Source of the DNA: DATJFX01 sp035495465
Lineage (GTDB): Bacteria; Patescibacteriota; Doudnabacteria; UBA920; O2-02-FULL-48-8
DNA: 6,284 nt
Direction of reading: 5' to 3'
Assembly (NCBI GenBank): GCA_035495465.1
Contig: DATJFX010000014.1
Location: 1 to 6,284, forward strand
Under the pieces are notes generated by a model. That model was not told the DNA's origin, did not search any database, and saw only the letters and a program-made list of their open reading frames with translations. The position numbers and the translations under genes were made by a program. Each line of letters begins with the position of its first letter. Within the stretch, counting starts at the first letter, position 1. Positions 1 to 4,327 of the stretch are shown here, piece after piece.

Positions 1-436
1 GCACGACTTGCCAAGAAAATCCATATTTATCCATGAGCCAACCGCATTGTTGCGCCTTCGGATCCCCGCCCGCAGTTAAGTGGTCCCAATAATGATCAAT
101 TTCTTCCTGCGTTTGGCATTCGATCAAAAATGATACCGCGCTGGTAGGCTTGAAAATCGGTCCGCCGTCTAAAGCCATGAATCTCTGGCCATCCAATTCA
201 AACACAGCCGTCAAAATCTTTCCATCAAACCCGGCCATTGGGCCTTCTGTGATTCCTTCTGGATAACGCTTGATATTTACGATCTTAGAGTCGGTTTTTT
301 TATTTGGCGCGTTGTTAAAAATATCAACGTAAAAATTAATCGCCTCTTCAGAATTTCTATCAAACCATAAAAACGGTGTAATTTTTTGTCGGGCAAAGCC
401 GGCTTCCGCTTCGCCGGACATATTCATATGATTCAT
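1..436 (-). CDS. VOC-superfamily (PhnB / 3-demethylubiquinone methyltransferase-like) protein, C-terminus cut by window edge
   Basis: Reading the minus strand from ATG 436 gives 145 codons open to the left edge. From about residue 18 the protein runs QKITPFLWFDRNSEEAINFY, then FELDGQRFMALDGGP, and ends CGWLMDKYGFSWQVV. These are hallmarks of the PhnB-like glyoxalase/VOC fold; members are about 150-165 residues, so only some 10-20 C-terminal residues are missing. The substrate is unknown; such proteins are often annotated as 3-demethylubiquinone 3-methyltransferase without proof. Family members usually begin two or three residues before KITPF. Here no start codon lies there, and 17 extra residues (with MSGEAEAGFAR) are encoded by a palindrome. 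In-frame ATGs lie at 436, 427 and 421. I chose 436 because AGGA sits 4 nt upstream. The gene is 67 nt downstream of the acetyltransferase gene and has its own -10. Confidence 0.88.
   Translation of the reverse strand, partial: MNHMNMSGEAEAGFARQKITPFLWFDRNSEEAINFYVDIFNNAPNKKTDSKIVNIKRYPEGITEGPMAGFDGKILTAVFELDGQRFMALDGGPIFKPTSAVSFLIECQTQEEIDHYWDHLTAGGDPKAQQCGWLMDKYGFSWQVV
387..420. repeat. 34-bp GC-rich imperfect palindrome inside the VOC N-terminal coding region
   Basis: On the minus strand the arms are TGTCCGGCGAAGC and GCTTTGCCCGACA around an 8-nt centre. Pairing the ends inward gives 13 positions with one C/C mismatch and one G/T wobble. It is far more GC-rich than its surroundings and is translated in frame as part of the N-terminal extension of the VOC protein. 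It looks like a REP- or MITE-like palindromic unit, but copy number in the genome cannot be judged from here. Confidence 0.7.
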
Positions 437-454
437 ATAATCCTTTCTGAACTA

Positions 455-483
455 ATAATACCAAAATATCTTAACTTTCGCTA
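455..483 (-). promoter_or_regulatory. Probable promoter of the VOC gene (extended -10)
   Basis: The minus strand carries TATTAT at 460-455, preceded by TGG (463-461), so it is an extended -10. The hexamer 17 bp upstream is TAGCGA (483-478), a poor -35. Transcription would start near 448, giving a leader of about 12 nt that contains AGAAAGGA just before ATG 436. A very similar arrangement precedes the gene at 2807-3466. Confidence 0.5.
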
Positions 484-503
484 TTGTGTTTTGTTAATCC
501 CAG

Positions 504-956
504 TTACTTAACGGGAATATCGAAATGGAACACATCTTCTTTCTTGCCCAGGGATTCATATAATTTTATTGCTGGTAAATCTTCTTTGTCTGCTTGGACA
601 TAGATCACATAGGCATCCCGGTTTTTTGCAATATTTTTAAGTTCCTGGATAAGCCGGGTGGCGATTCCTTTTCGGCGATGAGCCTCATCTACTGCTAAAT
701 CATAAATATATATTTCGCTTCTTTCCTGTTCAAATTTCTGCAGCTGATAAGCGGCTAGCCCACCAACTATCTCATCTTCTCCCGTGGCTACTAAAACGAT
801 AAAATCTGGTTTAGCTAGTAGACTGGTTAAATAAGCATTACTCGGAATAGCATTTTGGTAAGTAGGAATATCCTTAAAAGCCTGCCCAAAAACTTTTAGA
901 AGTTTTTTTAATAACTCTATGTCACCTGATCCAAGTTGTTTATACGTATAATTCAT
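504..956 (-). CDS. GNAT acetyltransferase of the AAC(3)-I (aminoglycoside 3-N-acetyltransferase) type
   Basis: A 150-residue GNAT protein predicted to transfer acetyl from acetyl-CoA to an amine; in AAC(3)-I enzymes this is the 3-amino group of gentamicin-class aminoglycosides. The acetyl-CoA loop is RRKGIAT (residues 94-100). The block FEQERSEIYIYDLAV (75-89), AYVIYVQAD (115-123) and the ending HFDI (144-147) recur almost unchanged in AAC(3)-Ia as I remember it, well beyond generic GNAT similarity. D123 falls where AAC(3)-I enzymes have a conserved active-site Asp. The open frame extends upstream to 1034, but that part encodes a hairpin (CPARLDRRVET) and has no family match. The start at 956 gives the normal N-terminus and lies exactly 7 nt after a -10. 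Aminoglycoside activity is inferred; a housekeeping or other amine substrate is possible. The gene is divergent from the DUF1360 gene. Confidence 0.88.
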   Translation of the reverse strand: MNYTYKQLGSGDIELLKKLLKVFGQAFKDIPTYQNAIPSNAYLTSLLAKPDFIVLVATGEDEIVGGLAAYQLQKFEQERSEIYIYDLAVDEAHRRKGIATRLIQELKNIAKNRDAYVIYVQADKEDLPAIKLYESLGKKEDVFHFDIPVK

Positions 957-962
957 AGATTG

Positions 963-991
963 ATCATAACCCGTCTCGACTCGTCTGTCGA
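963..991 (-). promoter_or_regulatory. Probable sigma70-type promoter of the acetyltransferase, -35 inside the hairpin
   Basis: The minus strand reads TCGACA (991-986), a 17-bp spacer, then TATGAT (968-963). These differ from the consensus hexamers TTGACA and TATAAT by one base each. The -35 spans the hairpin loop and one arm. The -10 ends 6 nt before ATG 956, so transcription would begin at the A of the start codon, giving a leaderless mRNA. No Shine-Dalgarno sequence is present, which agrees. Confidence 0.6.
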
Positions 992-997
992 GACGGG
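970..997. repeat. Perfect 11-bp-stem hairpin upstream of the acetyltransferase
   Basis: CCCGTCTCGAC and GTCGAGACGGG pair perfectly around a 6-nt loop, a GC-rich island in AT-rich DNA. It ends 13 nt before the acetyltransferase ATG and is not followed by a T-run, so it is not an intrinsic terminator. On the minus strand it is preceded by TGTCCGG (1004-998). With the adjoining C this makes TGTCCGGC, the octamer that also begins the palindrome at 387-420. Confidence 0.75.
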
Positions 998-1028
998 CCG
1001 GACAAAACATTTTAAGCTTTGTGAACTC

Positions 1029-1056
1029 TTGCACCTACTAAAAGACCGTGTATACT
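1029..1056 (+). promoter_or_regulatory. Probable sigma70-type promoter of the DUF1360 gene
   Basis: TTGCAC (1029-1034), a 16-bp spacer, then TATACT (1051-1056). Six bases (GCTCTT) separate the -10 from ATG 1063, so the expected start of transcription is the A of the ATG. An in-frame GTG at 1048 overlaps the promoter and is unlikely to be the real start. Confidence 0.55.
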
Positions 1057-1062
1057 GCTCTT

Positions 1063-1518
1063 ATGACTACCCGAACCCCTAAATTTCTGGGCTGGTTAAC
1101 TCTCGACATGCTGGTATTTGTTGTCTTGAATGTATTTTTAATTGCCAAAATTAATCACCTGGGGCGGTTGTCCGTAATAGATAATATAAGTTTCCTCCGG
1201 ATAATTATTTTAGGACTAGCTGCTTACCGCGCTGCAAACGTAGTCTCAAATGAACCCGTAACCAAACCATTACGCAGTGCTTTTGTAGATGAAACTAAAG
1301 TCGAAGGAAAAATAGTGGAACTGCCGAAAAAATCCGGGTTTGTAGGATTTTTCGGCACCCTTTTGTATTGCCCATCCTGCACTGGCATGTGGCTGGCTGC
1401 GGCTTTAGTTTACTCTTATATTTTTTGGCCAAATCAAACTTTGATTGTCGCTCTATTTCTAGCGCTCAGCGCTATGGAACGATTGATCGCCCGCATCCTA
1501 GAATGGTTAAAAAAATAA
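1063..1518 (+). CDS. DUF1360 family membrane protein
   Basis: A 151-residue protein with the DUF1360 pattern. It has GLAAYRAANVVSNEPVTKPLR (51-71; family form: ALATYRLTRLL, an acidic or polar residue, then PLR), followed by FVDE, a variable linker, then LLYCPSCTGMW (100-110) with two Cys, and a hydrophobic C-terminal half. Hydrophobic stretches at about 11-30, 107-124 and 127-142 suggest membrane insertion, with a weaker one at 46-61. The Bacillus homologue is a sporulation-associated protein, but the family is widespread and its biochemical role is unknown. A longer start at GTG 1048 would add only MYTAL and sits inside the -10. This is the only plus-strand gene; it is divergent from the acetyltransferase and convergent with the SRPBCC gene, with a shared terminator between. 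Confidence 0.85.
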   Translation: MTTRTPKFLGWLTLDMLVFVVLNVFLIAKINHLGRLSVIDNISFLRIIILGLAAYRAANVVSNEPVTKPLRSAFVDETKVEGKIVELPKKSGFVGFFGTLLYCPSCTGMWLAAALVYSYIFWPNQTLIVALFLALSAMERLIARILEWLKK

Positions 1519-1521
1519 AAA

Positions 1522-1566
1522 ACTGCGCTACTTATTTACCCAAGGTAAATTTTTGCGCAGCTTTTT
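1522..1566. terminator. Bidirectional intrinsic terminator between convergent genes
   Basis: Outer stem CTGCGC/GCGCAG (1523-1528 with 1555-1560) and inner stem ATTTACC/GGTAAAT (1534-1540 with 1544-1550) around a CAA loop, with unpaired bases between the two stems. A T-run follows on the plus strand (1562-1566) and an A-run precedes (1517-1522), which reads as T on the minus strand. It starts 3 nt after the DUF1360 stop and ends 6 nt before the SRPBCC stop, so it can serve both. Confidence 0.8.
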
Positions 1567-1572
1567 ATAGGT

Positions 1573-2046
1573 TTAACTTAAAAAAGTATTAAGCTTGTCT
1601 AATTGCTGACTAAATCCATATTGCATACCCTGAATGGCTACGGTAGCATTTGGACCGGATTTTAGAATTGCTGATTTAAGCTTTAATTTTGTCTTACCGT
1701 TTTCTTCAGATAAAATAAGATCCGTAACTGTTTCAATCGTTGTTTCTTCTTCTGCCCCTTCCGTCCAAGCTTTTGCAGAATATGATAACTTAGACTTCGG
1801 TTCAATTTCAGTATATTCAGCCATCATTGGCCATTTCGTACCTTTATACTGTCCCATGGCCTCGCCTGCTTCCATGACGATGTAAAATTTGCCACCTACC
1901 CGCAAATCCACTTCGCATTCTGGAATACTTACATCATTTGGCCCCCACCATTGTTTCAGCATGATTGGATCAGTCCACGCCTTCCAGACTTGATCAATTG
2001 GTGCATCGTAAACTTTTTCAAACGCTACTTCTTTAATTGGTGCCAT
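1573..2046 (-). CDS. SRPBCC / AHSA1-like (activator of Hsp90 ATPase homologue 1-like) domain protein
   Basis: A 157-residue single-domain protein of the START/Bet v1-like fold that binds a hydrophobic ligand in a central cavity; the ligand is unknown. Family marks are VYDAPIDQVWKAWTDPIMLKQWWGP (residues 12-36), then ECEVDLRVGGKFYIVM (43-58), and the closing helix GMQYGFSQQLDKLNTFL (140-156). The AHSA1 name reflects fold similarity, not a shown Hsp90 function. The open frame extends upstream to a GTG at 2127, but those 27 residues are encoded by a hairpin repeat and match nothing in the family, so I start at ATG 2046, though no good ribosome site precedes it. It follows an ArsR-type regulator gene by 105 nt, the usual partner of this family, and is probably co-transcribed with it and repressed by it. 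Confidence 0.88.
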   Translation of the reverse strand: MAPIKEVAFEKVYDAPIDQVWKAWTDPIMLKQWWGPNDVSIPECEVDLRVGGKFYIVMEAGEAMGQYKGTKWPMMAEYTEIEPKSKLSYSAKAWTEGAEEETTIETVTDLILSEENGKTKLKLKSAILKSGPNATVAIQGMQYGFSQQLDKLNTFLS

Positions 2047-2058
2047 ATTATTTGCCCC

Positions 2059-2118
2059 GCCCGCCATCGCAAGCCTGATTATAAAGCTTAATAACTTGCT
2101 CAGGCGTTGCGGGCGGGC
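2059..2118. repeat. 60-bp GC-rich inverted repeat between the ArsR-type and SRPBCC genes
   Basis: The outer arms, at 2059-2078 and 2100-2118, pair over almost their full length: GCCCGCC with GGCGGGC, CGCAA with TTGCG and GCCTGA with TCAGGC, with small bulges. The interior at 2079-2094 is itself nearly palindromic around AAGCTT. It lies inside the presumed ArsR-SRPBCC transcript, 12 nt before the SRPBCC ATG, and stays open in the SRPBCC frame up to GTG 2127. It resembles a MITE- or REP-type unit; it has no T-run, so it is not a classical terminator. Confidence 0.7.
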
Positions 2119-2151
2119 TTTCTTCACATACTTCTTTTGAGGTAAGTGATA

Positions 2152-2751
2152 TTAATTATTAATTGTTTTGTTAATTAAACGGTCTTTTAAATATCGTCTT
2201 CCGAATCCCGTCTTAAAATATTTCTCTCTCTTAATAGCTGCATATTTATTTTTACAAGCTTCATAATAAACGAGCTCGAATGGTCTGCGATACTTAGTTG
2301 AAGTATTCTTACCAGCATTATGCTCTTCTAGACGTTTTTGTAAATTTTCTGCGTGGCCGATATAATGCTGTCCATCTTTTTTACTCAATAAAACGTAAGT
2401 ATAAAACATCATAGATTCTAGACTCTGTTGTTCCTTGGTTAAAAAAGTATTGAGTCTATCGAGGCGATCTTCCCAAAGTTGCTTATAATTTTCCAAGTAG
2501 TTATAAGCTTTCGCAAATGTTTTTGGAGCGAGCGTAATAATTTGCTCCTTCCCCTTTCGCTGTTTGGTTACAAGCCCTGCTCGCTCTAAGACCTGAAGAT
2601 GCTTGGCCACTGCAGCAAATGTCAGCTGGTAATGTTCGGCGATTTGTCCGACACTCATACTCCGTTTACTGATGCGCGTGAGGATATCCCGTCTAGTGTG
2701 ATCGCTTAATGACCCAAACACCATATTCAGTTCATTAGTATATTCAACCAT
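2152..2751 (-). CDS. ArsR-type transcriptional repressor fused in frame to a GIY-YIG nuclease domain
   Basis: A 199-residue protein with two parts. Residues 1-105 are an ArsR-family winged helix: LSDHTRRDIL (15-24), then SVGQIAEHYQLTFAAVAKHL (33-52, helix-turn-helix), VLERAGLVTKQRKG (54-67, wing) and a closing helix LWEDRLDRLNTFL (92-104) typical of the subfamily paired with SRPBCC proteins. No metal-binding Cys motif is seen. Residues 115-193 match small stand-alone GIY-YIG (YhbQ/UPF0213-like) proteins: YTYVL (117-121) for GIY, YIG (130-132), R140 and E176 as likely catalytic residues, and REKYFKTGFGRRYLKDRL (175-192). There is no stop between them. The GIY-YIG part could also start on its own at ATG 2412 or 2409, though no ribosome site is seen there. 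The ArsR half should repress its own operon; the nuclease function is unproven. Confidence 0.88.
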   Translation of the reverse strand: MVEYTNELNMVFGSLSDHTRRDILTRISKRSMSVGQIAEHYQLTFAAVAKHLQVLERAGLVTKQRKGKEQIITLAPKTFAKAYNYLENYKQLWEDRLDRLNTFLTKEQQSLESMMFYTYVLLSKKDGQHYIGHAENLQKRLEEHNAGKNTSTKYRRPFELVYYEACKNKYAAIKREKYFKTGFGRRYLKDRLINKTINN

Positions 2752-2761
2752 ATGGTTGAAT
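2742..2761. promoter_or_regulatory. 20-bp perfect palindrome over the ArsR start codon, likely operator
   Basis: ATTCAACCATATGGTTGAAT is identical to its reverse complement. Its centre holds the ATG of the ArsR-type gene, so its right half on the minus strand encodes MVEY. It overlaps the predicted -10 and transcription start. ArsR dimers bind such dyads, so autorepression of this gene and the downstream SRPBCC gene is the simplest reading; binding itself is inferred. Confidence 0.7.
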
Positions 2762-2788
2762 GATATATTATACTAAAATATCTGTCAA
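2760..2788 (-). promoter_or_regulatory. Probable promoter of the ArsR-GIY-YIG / SRPBCC operon
   Basis: The minus strand has a perfect -35 TTGACA (2788-2783), a 17-bp spacer and TATCAT (2765-2760). Transcription would begin at about 2753, leaving a 2-nt leader before ATG 2751. A perfect TATAAT at 2772-2767 is only 10 bp from this -35; used with no good -35 it would give a 9-nt leader. In either case no Shine-Dalgarno sequence is present, and the start lies inside the palindrome. Confidence 0.6.
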
Positions 2789-2806
2789 GGGCTTCCTTAA
2801 ACTTTA

Positions 2807-3466
2807 TTATTTTGTACTGACCTCGTCTTTTAAAATCGCCTCCCCTTTCACAAACCAGGAGATACCAAATAAAATAATGGCTAAGGCCTCTAGCCAAAAT
2901 ACGGGTACATAATCAAACAGCACTAAATCTCGGGACAGTTTTTCCACTATTATAATCAGCAATATACAAACAATAATCCCCCAACCACAAAAAGTATAAA
3001 CGCTATTACGCATTAATTTTTGTGGCGTCGGCGGTTTAGTGGGATCAGTTTTACGAAACAAAAATAGCGCAAAAAATGCCAAAGTTAAGAAAAAAAGCAA
3101 AGCGAATGTTATATGAAATTTACCTATTAAAATTTGCAGATCTGTCGGGTTCACGGAAGGATCCGTAGGAAATAAAGCAGTACCGACTGCAAACAAACTC
3201 GCCAGCATACCCATCATATTGTCTATCTGAGCATAGCCGCGATAAGAAAACAAAAACACGGCTATCGAACAAAGACTACCCACGAATACATCCCTCATGA
3301 TTGTATAATAATAGCTGCTAATAGAGCTTTGAAGGCCTGGGCCCTCTAAAATGACTTTTCCCAAAACCAGAACAAATGGCAAAGCCATTCCGATAATTCC
3401 AATTGCTTTTCGAAGATCTAAATACGAAAGTACCAGCGAATTGTTTGACTTAGTTACTTTGGCCAT
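2807..3466 (-). CDS. Six-helix integral membrane protein of unknown function
   Basis: A 219-residue protein with hydrophobic segments at about 20-40, 59-75, 84-99, 117-137, 161-175 and 187-206, so probably six membrane helices and a cytoplasmic C-terminus. Distinctive loop motifs are SISSYYYTIMRD (48-59), then YRGY (75-78), LFPTDPS (98-104), a His at 118, and LEALAIILFGISWFVKG (192-208). I recognise this combination from uncharacterised bacterial inner-membrane proteins but cannot assign a family name or function with confidence; DUF998- or Frag1-like is a possibility only. The ATG at 3466 is preceded by AGGA with 10-nt spacing and by its own extended -10. It ends 55 nt before the ArsR-type gene, which has a separate promoter. 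No terminator is visible after it. Confidence 0.8.
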   Translation of the reverse strand: MAKVTKSNNSLVLSYLDLRKAIGIIGMALPFVLVLGKVILEGPGLQSSISSYYYTIMRDVFVGSLCSIAVFLFSYRGYAQIDNMMGMLASLFAVGTALFPTDPSVNPTDLQILIGKFHITFALLFFLTLAFFALFLFRKTDPTKPPTPQKLMRNSVYTFCGWGIIVCILLIIIVEKLSRDLVLFDYVPVFWLEALAIILFGISWFVKGEAILKDEVSTK

Positions 3467-3479
3467 AAATTTTTAATCC

Positions 3480-3515
3480 TAAATAAATCATAACAAAAAT
3501 TCTCCCCTTTCGCTA
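3480..3515 (-). promoter_or_regulatory. Probable promoter of the six-helix membrane protein gene
   Basis: The minus strand has TGT directly before TATGAT (3492-3487), an extended -10. TAGCGA lies 17 bp upstream (3515-3510) and overlaps the TAG stop codon of the glycosylase gene. The expected start at 3480 opens the mRNA with AGGA, giving a 14-nt leader. Confidence 0.5.
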
Positions 3516-4271
3516 ATTAATTTTCTGACATTGTGGGCAATAAAAACTCCAGCGTGCGCGCGAGCCGGTTTTTCGACGGACTACTTTGCCACTACAGACG
3601 GGACAGGTGGATTTGCGATAAATTATCAGGTTTTTTCTGAGAACAAATTCTTTTCGCCACGCGTAGAACTGCTGGGAAAAATCCCTTGCAAGTTTAACTA
3701 ACTTTCTAAGCTTTGCTTCTGGGATGTCGCTTACCAGGCTTTCAGGATGCACCTTGGCCATAAATAAAATTTCGTTTTTTATAATATTTCCAACTCCTGC
3801 AAATATGGTCTGATCAAGTAAAACGTCTGCGATCTGTTCATTCGGATTCGCCAATACACGCCTTAAGGCCTGCTTATCCTGCCAATCATCTGACATGACA
3901 TCAACGGAAAAATCATAAGTTTTACTCGCATGTTTTTCTTCTAAATACTTTAACGAACAACTATACATTTCAATATGACCATTGGTCAGTTCTAATTTAA
4001 GCCTCGGGACTCGGTCTTTCTTTTTATAATCCCCAGTGACGGACTCTCCTTCCACTGTGGCTTCGAAACTTCCAAAGAGCATAAAATGCACGCGCAAAGC
4101 AAAATTCTCAAACTGAAATACCAGGTGCTTGCCCCAGGAAAATATATTCTTGATTTTTTTGTGTTCCAGCCGCTGAATCCCGATCTTGCTGTTACCGGAA
4201 ACTTCAGTGATAATTTTACCGACAAAAGGTTTCAACTGCTCCGCGGCCAGATATAGAGACGGTCCTTCCAT
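3513..4271 (-). CDS. Fpg/Nei-family DNA glycosylase, MEGPS variant lacking the N-terminal catalytic proline
   Basis: A 252-residue base-excision repair glycosylase/AP lyase homologue. Seen: an N-terminal MEGPS with E2; the beta-hairpin lysine in SWGKHLVFQF (K48); the helix-two-turn-helix segment ADVLLDQTIFAGVGNIIKNE (148-167) with the DNA-phosphate Asn162; and a C-terminal zinc finger CPVC (223-226) and CPQC (245-248) with the conserved Arg240. Classical Fpg and Nei begin MPE(L/G)P, and Pro2 is the Schiff-base nucleophile after Met removal. Here one residue is missing, so Met1 takes the Pro place. The start is firm: upstream in frame is FEHY, then a TGA stop. Similar MEGPS proteins occur, as I recall, in Bacteroidetes and elsewhere, so this is a subfamily rather than a mutation. 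The gene is preceded by an apparent leaderless promoter. Confidence 0.9.
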   Translation of the reverse strand: MEGPSLYLAAEQLKPFVGKIITEVSGNSKIGIQRLEHKKIKNIFSWGKHLVFQFENFALRVHFMLFGSFEATVEGESVTGDYKKKDRVPRLKLELTNGHIEMYSCSLKYLEEKHASKTYDFSVDVMSDDWQDKQALRRVLANPNEQIADVLLDQTIFAGVGNIIKNEILFMAKVHPESLVSDIPEAKLRKLVKLARDFSQQFYAWRKEFVLRKNLIIYRKSTCPVCSGKVVRRKTGSRARWSFYCPQCQKIN

Positions 4272-4277
4272 AAATTC

Positions 4278-4286
4278 ATGGTATCA
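4278..4286 (-). promoter_or_regulatory. Probable extended -10 of the glycosylase gene
   Basis: The minus strand reads TGATACCAT (4286-4278), a TGN plus TACCAT extended -10. It ends 6 nt before ATG 4271, so transcription should begin at the start codon. No clear -35 and no Shine-Dalgarno sequence are present. Confidence 0.4.
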
Positions 4287-4327
4287 TTCAATACTGAATT
4301 TTCCCATAAAATGGGACGGATCTCGGC

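Noticed and set aside
499..515. CCC-GTTA/TAAC-GGG hairpin over the acetyltransferase stop codon as a terminator
   Set aside because: It has a bulged base and a very short loop and is followed by ATTAAC rather than a T-run.
970..997. Hairpin before the acetyltransferase as a terminator or integron attC site
   Set aside because: There is no T-run on either side, no attC core sites and no integrase. It overlaps a good promoter instead.
957..1034. Longer N-terminus for the acetyltransferase starting at 1034
   Set aside because: The extra 26 residues are encoded by the hairpin and promoter region and have no family match. The start at 956 fits the family and the promoter spacing.
2047..2127. Longer SRPBCC protein starting at GTG 2127
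   Set aside because: The added 27 residues come from the inverted repeat. The AHSA1-like domain starts normally at ATG 2046. Not fully excluded, because no ribosome site supports either start.
2767..2772. Perfect TATAAT as the main -10 of the ArsR gene
   Set aside because: It is only 10 bp from the perfect TTGACA and has no other good -35 or TGN extension. TATCAT at 2765-2760 has the correct 17-bp spacing, so TATAAT is kept only as an alternative.
4302..4316. TCCCAT/ATGGGA hairpin between the OmdA-like and glycosylase genes as a terminator
   Set aside because: The stem is six AT-containing pairs with no T-run after it on the minus strand, so it does not meet the pattern of an intrinsic terminator.
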